NCBI GenBank assembly: GCA_019637155.1
Contig: JAHBWE010000001.1
Span: 434,001-498,000 of the forward strand
Direction of reading: 5' to 3'
From: Labilithrix sp.
Lineage (GTDB): Bacteria > Myxococcota_A > Polyangia > Polyangiales > Polyangiaceae
Length of the DNA: 64,000 nt
Both the position numbers and the translations under genes were made by a program. Under the pieces are notes generated by a model. The model made no database searches. It worked only from the letters and a program-made list of their open reading frames with translations, and was not told the origin of the DNA. Below, one piece after another: positions 15,956 to 23,729 of the stretch (the first letter of the stretch is position 1; every line of letters starts with the position of its first letter).

Positions 15956-16975
15956 TCATTGCGTGGGAGGAGCTTGGCCACACTGGCCCGCGTTGTAGCG
16001 AGTCACCGCGTCGTTGACGAACGCTTCGAGCGCCGCCTTCTGATTGTTGTTCAGGTTGTACATCGGGTGCGTGTACTTCCTGTCCTTCTTCGTCGCCTCC
16101 GACTTCTTGATGATGCCGTCGGACGCGACCGCCTTGCCGTCGGGGCTCGTGCCGAAGTACTGGCGAATGTAGTTCGGGTTCGTGAGCTTCGACTCCTCGA
16201 ACGTGTACGTCGCGGAGTTGGGGACGATCGGGTTGCCGTTCGCGTTGACGTAGTTCGTCGCCGGATCGGCCGAGTGGCAGGCGCGGCACGGGGCGTTGTC
16301 GCAGCCGGTGCAGTTGTTCTGGTTCTCCGCCCACTCGCCGTTGGGGAGGCCGCTCTGGTTGTTGCCGTTCTGGCGCCGGGTCGTGACCCAGTTCTGCAGC
16401 TGCATCGCGTCGAACTTCTGGCGATCGAAGCACTGGCCGATCGTCGCGAGGATGTTCGGCTGCGCCTTCGCGCCGCCGCCCTTGAGCTCGATCGCGACCC
16501 AGTCGTTGTACTTCGTCTGCTCGTCGGCCGAGAGGACGTTGTTCGTCAGGCCGCCGTGCGCGGGCTTGAGCACCATGCGCGACTGCTGAACGACGTAGCC
16601 CGAGTTGAAGAGCATCTTGTACGACGTCTCGGCGTCCGTGTTCAGGATCGCCGGGCCGGGGCCCGCGGTCTGGTGACACGACGTGCACTTCGTGTTGAGG
16701 GCGGGGTGGACGTTCGCCTTGAAGAACGCCTTGCCCTCTTCGCTGTTGGTCGGGACGGGGCCGTCGGTACCGGGCGGATCGGGGTTGCCGTTCGGCGGGG
16801 TCGTGTCGTTCGTCCCGCCCGTGCTGTCGTCGTCGTCGTCGTCGTCGTCCGCCGTCGTCGTCGACTTGCCCGGCCTGTCCTTGTCCTTGCTGAGCTGGTT
16901 GGTGGAGCCGCCGTCGCACGCCGCGGCGAAGAGCCCCGCGGCGAGACCGATGCCAAGGAGGTAGCTGATCTTCAT
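15956..16975 (-). CDS. Diheme cytochrome c lipoprotein
   Basis: The 339-residue protein has a lipobox (FAAAC-D, Cys near residue 20), a long tether with eight consecutive Asp and Pro/Gly repeats, then a first heme domain (CTSCH near residue 97, AETSYKMLFNSGYV) and a second region with CTGCDNAPCRACH near residue 225. The first domain matches that of the lipoprotein at 46334 (CxSCH, A-x-TY-LF-AGY, KG-H, WVA-E). AGGAGG lies upstream inside the end of the preceding gene. It is likely an outer-membrane or periplasmic electron carrier expressed with the MYXO-CTERM protein 5 nt upstream. Confidence 0.83.
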   Translation of the reverse strand: MKISYLLGIGLAAGLFAAACDGGSTNQLSKDKDRPGKSTTTADDDDDDDDSTGGTNDTTPPNGNPDPPGTDGPVPTNSEEGKAFFKANVHPALNTKCTSCHQTAGPGPAILNTDAETSYKMLFNSGYVVQQSRMVLKPAHGGLTNNVLSADEQTKYNDWVAIELKGGGAKAQPNILATIGQCFDRQKFDAMQLQNWVTTRRQNGNNQSGLPNGEWAENQNNCTGCDNAPCRACHSADPATNYVNANGNPIVPNSATYTFEESKLTNPNYIRQYFGTSPDGKAVASDGIIKKSEATKKDRKYTHPMYNLNNNQKAALEAFVNDAVTRYNAGQCGQAPPTQ

Positions 16976-16980
16976 GTGAA

Positions 16981-18900
16981 TCAGGCCTCCTGGTCCTTGC
17001 GGCTGCGCTTGCGCAGGCCGACGAGGACACCGGCGACGGCGAGGCCGATGAGGCCGAACGAGGAGGAGGACGAGTGGTGCGAGACCGAGCAGCCGTCGCC
17101 CTGCGCGTCGTTGAACTTGCGCTCCTTCGTCTTCGGCTTGGTCGCCTTGTCGTCGCCGTCCGGCACGACGTCCTCGTCCTCGGTCGAGGTCGCGTCACCG
17201 CTCGGGTCGGTGCCCGGCGAGGTCGACTTCGGCGAGGGGCCGGTGCCGTCCGGGTTCGTGCCCGGAACGTCCGTCGGCTTGCCGGGGACGGTCGTGATGC
17301 CCTCCTGCCACGAGGCCGGAACGAGCGAGAGCCAGATGCTGTTCTTGATGCCGAGGTTCTTCGCGTCCGCGCCCGAGTAACCGGTGACGGTCGAGAAGGA
17401 GAACGACTTCACCTCCGGCATGAAGTTGCCGGCCGCCGTCGCGGCGTCGGTCGTGAAGCCCGGGTTCGGGACGTCGCCGAGGCCGTTGATGAAGCCGCGC
17501 GCCTGGTTGTTCGGGTTGCGCTTGCCCATCGCCTGGACGCTCGCGACGTCCGAGAACGGCGACACCGGGTAGACCTTCGCCGCGTCCTTGTTGCCGAGCG
17601 TGCCGTCGGTCTTGATCGGGAACATCTGGATGAAGCCGCCGCCGGTGCCGGTCGAAGAGCCGCTGATGACCGCGAGCGAGGGCTCACCCTTCGGGCCGTA
17701 GCTGGTCACGAACGAGCTCGTGTGGCGCGCGTAGGTGCCGACGCCGAACAGCGGCGTGCCGACGGCCTGGAGCGTCGACTTGTCGACGAGGACGGCCGAG
17801 TGGACGACCGCGCCGCCGGCGTGGCCCTGGCCGTTCTCGCCCTTCGTCGCGCGCGCCGCGTTGCCGTAGGTCACCGCGATCTTGTCGCCGAGGAGGCTGA
17901 GGACCGGCTCCGAGATGTACTTGTTGTTCTTCGGGTCGGAGCGGACGACGATCTTGCTGTTGATCGCTTGGCCCGTCGCGACGTTGAACTCGGTGAGGCG
18001 CCAGCCGATGTCGGCCGGCTGGTTGTTCGCCTCGACCGACGAGATGTAGCCCGTCGACGCGCCCGGCGCGATCGCGACCTGCGGGCGGCAGTGCTGCGCG
18101 TTGTTGGAGTAGCGCTTGAGCCAGTTGATCTTGATGCGGTTGTCGGGCGCGACGGTGATGCTGTACGCCTCTTGCGCCTGGTTGTTGTACTGCATGCCGA
18201 CGACGAACGTGTCGTCGCTCACGCGCTGGATCGTGTGCGGGCCGCGCTGGTCGTTCGGGTTCTGGACCTGGACGCCGTTCGCGAGCGCGTTCCGGATCAG
18301 GTTCGTCGGCTTGTTGAGGTTGTTGGCGCCGCGCGTGTTGTTCGGGATGCCGAGGATCTGGCCCGTGGTCGCATCCGCAACGAACGCCGCCGGCTGCGGG
18401 TTGTTGTTGATGCCGTTGTCCTCCGTCGCGGCCATGAGGAGGACGCGGTTGCCCGGGAGGAAGCCGCCGATGGGGCGCATCCACGTGCGCTCGCCGTTGA
18501 GGTTCGGGAGGTTGACCTCGGGGCCGGCGACGACGCCCTTCGCCGTCAGCGTCGCGATCGCGAAGCCGCCCTGCATGTAGCTGTTGTTGCCGTTCGGGTT
18601 GTTGTTCGAACGGGTGTACATCGTGAGGAGGTTCACCTTGGCCTTGTCGGCCTTGTAGGCGACGTCGTCCCAGGCGAACGCGGCGTCCATCGTGCCGGCG
18701 CCGGTGTTCTTGCCGATCTTGCCCGGGCCCTTCGTGTCGCCCGTGACCCACACCTTCGAATAGGTGTTGAGAACCACCGTGGAGCCCTCACCCGTGCCGC
18801 CGGTCGCCGTCGGCGCATCCGCGGCAGACGCACGGTCCGCAGCAAACATCGCCAAAGTCGCAACCACCGCAGCGCTGATACGAGACGTCTTCATGGTCAA
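16981..18900 (-). CDS. Large MYXO-CTERM surface protein of unknown function
   Basis: The 639-residue protein has a signal peptide (cleavage after DRASA, residue 26) and a long beta-rich, Asn-rich body (about 30-530) containing phrases such as WMRPIGGFLPGNRVLLMAA and RGPHTIQRVSDDTFVVGM. These look like repeated propeller-type strands. A Pro/Thr/Asp linker follows, then a MYXO-CTERM tail (GDGCSVSHH, helix, LRKRSRK). GGAGGA precedes the ATG. The high Asn content is unusual here and may reflect surface exposure. It is co-transcribed with the diheme lipoprotein, so it may be its extracellular partner. No enzymatic motif was found. Confidence 0.82.
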   Translation of the reverse strand: MTMKTSRISAAVVATLAMFAADRASAADAPTATGGTGEGSTVVLNTYSKVWVTGDTKGPGKIGKNTGAGTMDAAFAWDDVAYKADKAKVNLLTMYTRSNNNPNGNNSYMQGGFAIATLTAKGVVAGPEVNLPNLNGERTWMRPIGGFLPGNRVLLMAATEDNGINNNPQPAAFVADATTGQILGIPNNTRGANNLNKPTNLIRNALANGVQVQNPNDQRGPHTIQRVSDDTFVVGMQYNNQAQEAYSITVAPDNRIKINWLKRYSNNAQHCRPQVAIAPGASTGYISSVEANNQPADIGWRLTEFNVATGQAINSKIVVRSDPKNNKYISEPVLSLLGDKIAVTYGNAARATKGENGQGHAGGAVVHSAVLVDKSTLQAVGTPLFGVGTYARHTSSFVTSYGPKGEPSLAVISGSSTGTGGGFIQMFPIKTDGTLGNKDAAKVYPVSPFSDVASVQAMGKRNPNNQARGFINGLGDVPNPGFTTDAATAAGNFMPEVKSFSFSTVTGYSGADAKNLGIKNSIWLSLVPASWQEGITTVPGKPTDVPGTNPDGTGPSPKSTSPGTDPSGDATSTEDEDVVPDGDDKATKPKTKERKFNDAQGDGCSVSHHSSSSSFGLIGLAVAGVLVGLRKRSRKDQEA

Positions 18901-18942
18901 TCCTCCAACACGAATCGGGTGAGACGAGAGCCGACCTCGTCG

Positions 18943-20097
18943 TTACTCCGCACGGCCAAGCTTTCCGCGTGCATCATCGATCGCCGCAAGCTGCACGCTC
19001 ATATCGGTGTCCTCCGAGATCGCCGTGAGATCGCGCGGGCTCGGCGGCGTGGTGCTCCGATAAACGAGCACCGCGCTGACGAGCGCGTCACGATCCGCGA
19101 CGCCAGGCTTGGCGGCCTGGATCTCGGCGGGGACCCGGATACGGACCTTGCCATGATTGTGCTTGGGCAAGGTAAAGGTCGTCTTCGGCGTGAGCGCCGT
19201 CACCTGATCGCCCGACGCGCGAGCGATCACGTCGTCGCCGGCCCACATCTCGAGAGACTTGATGTTGGTCGGGTCGACGTTCATGGAGGCGAGGAGCTTC
19301 GCCACCGAGTAGGTGGTCTCGGACGGCTCTGCACTCGGCGTGCCGACGATCATCGCGTCGGTCACGAGGCGGCGCTTCACGAAGCCCACCATCTTGCCGT
19401 CGAGGTAGATGCGCGTGCCCTTCGCGACGGCGCCGTCGGCGTAGGGGATCGCGTCGGTGCACTCGCCGTCCGCGGCGACGTGGCACTGCTTCTCTTTGCT
19501 GATCGGAGCCGAGGGCTTCTTCACGTAGACCGTCACGCGACGGATCTCATGCGCGACGAACTCGTTCTTGAGGCCGGTGCCGGACCAGCGCTGGAACGGC
19601 GTGCCCGTGTCGCCGCCGGACGTGAAGGAGAACGTGAAGCGCTCCGGCTCCTTGCGGAGCTCGCTGCCCTCGACGCTCGCGATGCGGTCGACGTTGCCGT
19701 GGAAATGCACGGACTTGAGGTTGTCGACGTCGACGCCGATGCCCTTGAGATAGTCGTAGATGCGCCACTCGCGGCCGTTGCCCTCGCCCGGGAGCGGGGT
19801 CGACGCGATCGGAGGGAGCTCGCCGAAGCGGAAGACCGCGACCTGGACGCCGTCGACGTAAACCGGCGTATCCAGACCGAGAAGCTTGCGGCGGCCGTGG
19901 TTCGGATCGTTCGGATCGAGCTTGCCGTCGGGCGTGAGGCCCCCGCGCTGATCGTTCGCGACGGCGGCGGCAGCAGCGGCGGCCGCGGGCGGGAGAGCCG
20001 CCTTCGGTACCGGGGTCGGCTCGGGGGTCTTCTTCGAGCAGGCAATCGCACCTGCGAAGACTCCGACCAACATCAGATGACGAGCTGCGCGAACCAT
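18943..20097 (-). CDS. Lipoprotein with two homologous halves
   Basis: The start at 20097 gives a 384-residue protein with a lipobox (AGAIAC-S, Cys near residue 20) and an Ala/Pro tether. The body holds two similar units. Unit one has VYVDGVQVAVFRFGEL and YLKGIGVDVDNLKSVHFHG. Unit two has IYLDGKMVGFVKRRLV and LLASMNVDPTNIKSLEMWAG. Both continue with an ERFTFSF/KTTFTL strand. No family name was recognised. It is encoded upstream of the MYXO-CTERM and diheme genes (42-nt gap) and probably acts with them in the envelope. A sigma54-like promoter precedes it. Confidence 0.78.
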   Translation of the reverse strand: MVRAARHLMLVGVFAGAIACSKKTPEPTPVPKAALPPAAAAAAAAVANDQRGGLTPDGKLDPNDPNHGRRKLLGLDTPVYVDGVQVAVFRFGELPPIASTPLPGEGNGREWRIYDYLKGIGVDVDNLKSVHFHGNVDRIASVEGSELRKEPERFTFSFTSGGDTGTPFQRWSGTGLKNEFVAHEIRRVTVYVKKPSAPISKEKQCHVAADGECTDAIPYADGAVAKGTRIYLDGKMVGFVKRRLVTDAMIVGTPSAEPSETTYSVAKLLASMNVDPTNIKSLEMWAGDDVIARASGDQVTALTPKTTFTLPKHNHGKVRIRVPAEIQAAKPGVADRDALVSAVLVYRSTTPPSPRDLTAISEDTDMSVQLAAIDDARGKLGRAE

Positions 20098-20478
20098 CGA
20101 CAGCCCAACCTGGTGCACAGCCGGTGCCAATGGAGAAGGGAAATGTCCTACATTGTAGCCAGACAGCGATTGCCGACCGATCTGGAGGCCTGTCTGCGTG
20201 TTTTCCACCTGTAACTACGATGTAACTGGGATCCATGCGGCGGGTCCATCGGGAATCGGGGGTCGTGTAGGTTTGCGCATAGGCCCGGGGCGCCGGACCC
20301 CCACGTTGGGGGGAGCGGTGGATCAACGGTGTGTCCGTTGAGGGACGCGAGCCGCAAGTCGGTCGCTAACCGTCGTGAACCGTTGTGAAATTGTCCATGG
20401 ACACAGCGGTGTAATCGTCCGCCGTTCCTGTGTAACGCGCCGCTGCTCTCTCCTTAATATGGAGCGCCAGGCGTCTCT
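20098..20478. other. 381-bp intergenic region rich in short repeats
   Basis: No gene was recognised. The region holds the sigma54-like site, two TGTAAC boxes 11 bp apart (20210, 20221), TGTAAT and TGTAAC 21 bp apart (20410, 20431), a perfect stem TCAACGG/CCGTTGA with a 5-nt loop (20323-20341), a CCCCCA/TGGGGG hairpin (20298-20312), and a 10-bp direct repeat AACCGTCGTG/AACCGTTGTG (20368-20387). This density suggests regulatory sites or a small RNA. Confidence 0.5.
20114..20130 (-). promoter_or_regulatory. Sigma54-type promoter candidate
   Basis: On the minus strand TTGGCAC-CGGCT-GTGCA has GG and GC separated by the canonical 12 bp (consensus TGGCAC-N5-TTGCA), with one mismatch in the -12 box. 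It ends 17 nt before the start of the two-unit lipoprotein gene. An FHA-sigma54 activator gene is present at 38051, but no link between them is shown. Confidence 0.4.
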
Positions 20479-21387
20479 CTACTTCGCGCCGAAGTTCGCC
20501 GCGCGTTCCTTCGTCTCGCGTTGCAGCTCCGCGACGCCCTTCTTCGCGGTGACCGTCGCTTCGACGCCGTTCGGGACGTCCTTCAGCTCCACGACGGTCT
20601 CGCCCTCGACGACGATCGGGCAGCGACCGACGCCGCCGCCGCCGGTGCCCTCGCCGCTGTGCTGCAGCGTGGACGGCATCGTCTTCTTCGCGACGTCGGC
20701 GGTGTGCTTCGCGCGCTTGCGGATCTCGTCGGCTTGCTCCGTCGTGCCCGTGATCGTGACGACGACGCCGTCCTTCACGTCCTTCACCGTCGTCTTCGCG
20801 CCGTCGACCGCGCTCGGGCAGTGCAGCATGCGGAGCGCGCCGGCGCCCTCTGCGATCGTCGACTTCGCTTCGACGTCGCGATCGCGCGTCTCGCGGCGGA
20901 GCCAGTCGATCTCCGCTTTGTCTTTCGCCAGCACGGTGACTTTCGCACCGTTCGGGATTTCTGCTGTCGACAGCTTTGTGTTGCGATTGATGATCGTGCA
21001 GCGGCCCGTCGTTCCGCCGCCCGCGCCGGTGCCGTTGTGGTGCTTCGCACCGCCGGCTTGATCGTTCGCGTCGGCGAGCTTCTTCACGCGTTCGCGGATC
21101 TCGCGCGTCGTCGCTTCGTCCTTCGCCGTGACCTCGAGCTCGACGCCGCCGGGCACGTCCTTGATCGCGACCTCCGCGCCCGTCACCGCGGTGGGGCAGT
21201 TGCTCATGGGATGACGAGGAGCGGCCGCGTCGGCGACCGCGATCGGCGCCGGCGCTGCGTCCACGACCACGATCGCGACCGCGGCGTCGGGCGTGTCCTT
21301 CGTCGCGTCGGGTTTCTTCTCGCAGCTGTCGCACGCCGTCAGGAGGAGAGCCGCAGAGAGAGCGAACGGAAGAAGAAGAGGGCGCAC
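20479..21387 (-). CDS. Lipoprotein with duplicated BON-like units
   Basis: The 302-residue protein (GTG start) has a lipobox (LLTAC-D, Cys near residue 19) and an Asp/Ala-rich tether. Two tandem units of about 115 residues follow. Each starts CP-(T/S)-AV-x-GA, continues with VKDV-x-(G/D)-GV-(E/V) and a basic helix, passes a Gly/His linker and a second Cys (GRC), and ends with a second NG(A/V)-(K/E) strand pair and RRET/QRET helix. The short alpha-beta units with (V/I)xVKDGVV strands vaguely recall BON-like folds, but this is weak. It is probably an envelope protein, divergent from the operon at 21437. Confidence 0.75.
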   Translation of the reverse strand: MRPLLLPFALSAALLLTACDSCEKKPDATKDTPDAAVAIVVVDAAPAPIAVADAAAPRHPMSNCPTAVTGAEVAIKDVPGGVELEVTAKDEATTREIRERVKKLADANDQAGGAKHHNGTGAGGGTTGRCTIINRNTKLSTAEIPNGAKVTVLAKDKAEIDWLRRETRDRDVEAKSTIAEGAGALRMLHCPSAVDGAKTTVKDVKDGVVVTITGTTEQADEIRKRAKHTADVAKKTMPSTLQHSGEGTGGGGVGRCPIVVEGETVVELKDVPNGVEATVTAKKGVAELQRETKERAANFGAK

Positions 21388-21400
21388 GCGCGCACTCTAC

Positions 21401-21428
21401 TTGACTCCCGGAGCGAGTCACCTAGCTT
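21401..21428 (+). promoter_or_regulatory. Sigma70-type promoter for the 21437-lpxC operon
   Basis: TTGACT (21401-21406) and TAGCTT (21423-21428) are separated by 16 bp, a close sigma70 match. The -10 hexamer ends 8 nt before the ATG at 21437, which implies a very short 5' leader. Confidence 0.6.
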
Positions 21429-21436
21429 CGGGCGCG

Positions 21437-22132
21437 ATGCGTCGAGCGATCGCCATCGTCTTGATCGCGCTCGCGTTCCTCGTCTTCGGTCCGCGGCTCA
21501 CGTCCCCGCAACCGAAGAAGGCCGGCGCTTCGTTCGTCTACGAGCCGCCGGAGGGCTTCACGCGCGGCCCCGATCAGAAGGACGCGGTGGTCTGGACGTT
21601 CGATGAGAGAGCGTTCGGCGCCAAGCAGATCCAGCAGCCCCCGACCGCGGTCGTGACGCACTCGGCGAAGGAGATGAGCATCGAGGAGCGCGACCTCGCG
21701 AAGCTCGCCGAAGAGATGCCGTCCGCCTTCGATCAATGCCGCTGGGTGCATCGCCGTCACGAGCTGCGCACGCGCGCGGACGGAGCGCGGGTCGGCCTCA
21801 TCGAGGGCGATTGCGATCACGACGTCGACCTCGCCGCGTTCGGCTTGCCCGCGAAGACGATCAAGACGCGGAAGCTCCAGCTGATGTTCCCCGACGACAG
21901 CGGCACGTCGATCGTCACCGCGTCGTATCCGACCGATCAGGCGACGCGCTGGGAGCCGCTCTTCGAGGCGACGATCGGCAAGGCCAAGGGCGTCGCGACG
22001 CGCGTGCTCCCGCCGCCCGATTGGATGTACGCGGCGTGGGGGCTCGCCGGCCTCGTCATCGGGTGGCTCGTGAGCGCGCTCGCGCTGCCGAAGCGCCCCG
22101 CGACGTCGGACGAGAAGCAGCCGACGACGTGA
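21437..22132 (+). CDS. Membrane-anchored protein of unknown function, in operon with lpxC
   Basis: The 231-residue protein has an N-terminal hydrophobic helix (residues 3-18), a soluble extracytoplasmic domain (SFVYEPPEGFTRGPD and onward) and a C-terminal helix (about 196-215, WGLAGLVIGWLVSALAL) followed by a Lys/Arg-containing tail. No family was recognised. The start follows the -10 element at 21423 by 8 nt. Its stop overlaps the GTG start of the lpxC-like gene, so it is translationally coupled to a lipid A pathway enzyme and may have an envelope role. Confidence 0.75.
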   Translation: MRRAIAIVLIALAFLVFGPRLTSPQPKKAGASFVYEPPEGFTRGPDQKDAVVWTFDERAFGAKQIQQPPTAVVTHSAKEMSIEERDLAKLAEEMPSAFDQCRWVHRRHELRTRADGARVGLIEGDCDHDVDLAAFGLPAKTIKTRKLQLMFPDDSGTSIVTASYPTDQATRWEPLFEATIGKAKGVATRVLPPPDWMYAAWGLAGLVIGWLVSALALPKRPATSDEKQPTT

Positions 22133-22938
22133 TCGCCGGCTTCGGGCTCCACACCGGAAGGCGCTCGGTCGTCACGCTCCGCCGCGCGGAGGGGCCGCTC
22201 CGCGTCCGCGCGGACGGCGTCGAGATCGCGCTCTCCGATCTCGTCCCCGACGGCGCGGCGCGCTCCACCGTCCTCCGCGCGCGCGACGGCCGCGTCGTCG
22301 TCGCGACGGTGGAGCACCTCTTCGCCGCGCTCGAGGCGCGCTCGATCCGGAGCGGCCTCGCGATCGAGCTCGAAGGCGCCGAGCTCCCGCTCCTCGACGG
22401 CGGCGCGCGCGCGTGGGCCGACGCGCTCCCCGCCGATCTCGCGCCCGGACCGCGCCTCGTCGTCGCGACCGCGGCCACGATTCACGTCGGCGCGAGCGCG
22501 TACGTCTTCGCGCCCGGCGAGGGCGTCCACGTCTCGGTCGCGATCGCGTTCGACGACGCGCGCATCGCGCCGGACGCGAGCTGGAGCGGCGACGCCGCCG
22601 ACTTCCGCGACCGCATCGCGCCGGCGCGGACGTTCGGCTTCGCGCACGAGGTCGGCGATCTCCTCGCGCGCGGGCTCGCGACCCACGTCACGCCCGAGAG
22701 CGTGGTCGTCTTCACCGACGCCGAGGTCCTCGCCGCGGGGGCGCCGTACACGGCGGACGAGCCCGCGCGGCACAAGCTCATCGATCTCCTCGGCGACCTC
22801 TACGTCCACGGCGGCGCGCCGCGCGGGTCGCTGCATGCGGCGCGGCCCGGCCACGCGGCGACGCACGAGGCGATGCGGCGCGCGCTCGAGGCGGGCGTCG
22901 TTCGTCGGCCGGATCGCGCGGACGTTACATCGAGATGA
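22129..22938 (+). CDS. lpxC: UDP-3-O-acyl-N-acetylglucosamine deacetylase, short N-terminus
   Basis: LpxC carries out the committed zinc-dependent deacetylation in lipid A synthesis. Conserved parts are present: GFGLHTGRRS at the N-terminus, TVEHLFAAL with the catalytic Glu and a zinc His, PLLDGGA, ARTFGFAHEVGDLLARG, DEPARHKLIDLLGDL with zinc His and Asp, and the C-terminal GHAATHEAMRRAL His. The GTG start (22129) overlaps the upstream stop. At 269 residues it is shorter than the usual about 300 and starts only three residues before GFGLHTG, so the first beta strand and C-terminal tail are missing. It may be a divergent second copy. Confidence 0.85.
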   Translation: MIAGFGLHTGRRSVVTLRRAEGPLRVRADGVEIALSDLVPDGAARSTVLRARDGRVVVATVEHLFAALEARSIRSGLAIELEGAELPLLDGGARAWADALPADLAPGPRLVVATAATIHVGASAYVFAPGEGVHVSVAIAFDDARIAPDASWSGDAADFRDRIAPARTFGFAHEVGDLLARGLATHVTPESVVVFTDAEVLAAGAPYTADEPARHKLIDLLGDLYVHGGAPRGSLHAARPGHAATHEAMRRALEAGVVRRPDRADVTSR

Positions 22939-22950
22939 CACGCGCGTGTC
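22937..22950. promoter_or_regulatory. Perfect 14-bp palindrome
   Basis: GACACGC is followed directly by its reverse complement GCGTGTC. It overlaps the lpxC stop and lies about 40 bp before the Cys-rich lipoprotein gene at 22990, a usual place for an operator of the TonB receptor operon. The binding protein is unknown. Confidence 0.35.
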
Positions 22951-22989
22951 GTATTTGGCTTCGGGGCTCGTTGAGGCCATGATGGTTGG

Positions 22990-23304
22990 ATGAAGACTCC
23001 TTCGCGGTGGGCGCTCGTCATCGGTCTTGCCGGCGTGCTCGCGGCGGTCGCCGGATGCGGCGGCGACGAGGGCGAGCCTGGCCCTTCGCTCGGGGCGAGC
23101 AGCGGGAACGTCGCTGCCGGCACGGTGGCGAACGGCGACCCCTGCACCGACACGAGCGGCGTCGAGTGCGAGAGCGGCGTGTGCTTCGCCGGCGGCAGGC
23201 AGACCTTCTGCACGGTCCGCTGCACGGCGGAGAACCAGACGGAGGTGTGCGTCGCGCCGCTCACCGGCTCGTGCAACCGTCAGGGTTATTGCAAGCGCGA
23301 CTGA
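22990..23304 (+). CDS. Small Cys-rich lipoprotein
   Basis: The 104-residue protein has a lipobox (AAVAGC-G, Cys near residue 23), an acidic tether and eight further cysteines in a compact C-terminal part (CTDTSGVECESGVC, CTVRCTAENQTEVC, CNRQGYC). The cysteines suggest several disulfides outside the cytoplasm. It is the first gene of a three-gene unit ending with a TonB-dependent receptor. No named domain was recognised. Confidence 0.72.
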   Translation: MKTPSRWALVIGLAGVLAAVAGCGGDEGEPGPSLGASSGNVAAGTVANGDPCTDTSGVECESGVCFAGGRQTFCTVRCTAENQTEVCVAPLTGSCNRQGYCKRD

Positions 23305-23309
23305 CGCGA

Positions 23310-23729
23310 ATGCGCGTTCTCGCGATCGTGGCTCCCGCTGTCGTCGTCGCCGCCGCCGCCGCGTGCGACGAGGACTACAAGGCCTGCTACGAGGGCGACT
23401 ACGTCGCGTGCACGTGCGGCGGCGACACGCTCGGCTACGCGCGCTGCAACGCGAACGAGCGCTTCGACGCGTGCGTCTGCGACGGGACGACGCCGGGCCT
23501 CGACGCGGGACGCGAGAGCGGCGCCGTCGCGCCGGCGTGCGTGCCGGACGCGGGGGTCGTTCGCAAGTACTTCGAAGAGTGCACCTCGAACGAGGAGTGC
23601 GAGACGTGCCGCTGCGAGAGCTTCCAGGGCCGCGGCCTCTGCACTACGACGTGCACGAACGTGACCGAGTGCGCGCCGCCCTCCGATGCTTGTACCAACC
23701 GCGGCGTGTGCCGCCCGCCGGTCCAATGA
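23310..23729 (+). CDS. Second Cys-rich lipoprotein
   Basis: The ATG at 23310 gives 139 residues with a lipobox-like AAAAAC-D (Cys near residue 20) and about fifteen further cysteines (CYEGDYVACTCGG, CVCDGTTPG, CTSNEECETCRCES, CTTTCTNVTEC, CTNRGVC). The pattern resembles Cys-rich domains of myxobacterial surface lipoproteins. The gene follows the first Cys-rich lipoprotein by 5 nt and overlaps the TonB receptor start (ATGA), so all three are coupled and may work together at the outer membrane. Confidence 0.72.
   Translation: MRVLAIVAPAVVVAAAAACDEDYKACYEGDYVACTCGGDTLGYARCNANERFDACVCDGTTPGLDAGRESGAVAPACVPDAGVVRKYFEECTSNEECETCRCESFQGRGLCTTTCTNVTECAPPSDACTNRGVCRPPVQ

Noticed and set aside
17074..20214. 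Very long plus-strand ORF (over 1000 codons) opposite the MYXO-CTERM and lipoprotein genes
   Set aside because: Its protein is almost only Arg, Ala, Asp, Val and Leu, the usual shadow of G/C-rich codons on the other strand. The minus-strand genes have signal peptides, heme motifs and sorting tails.
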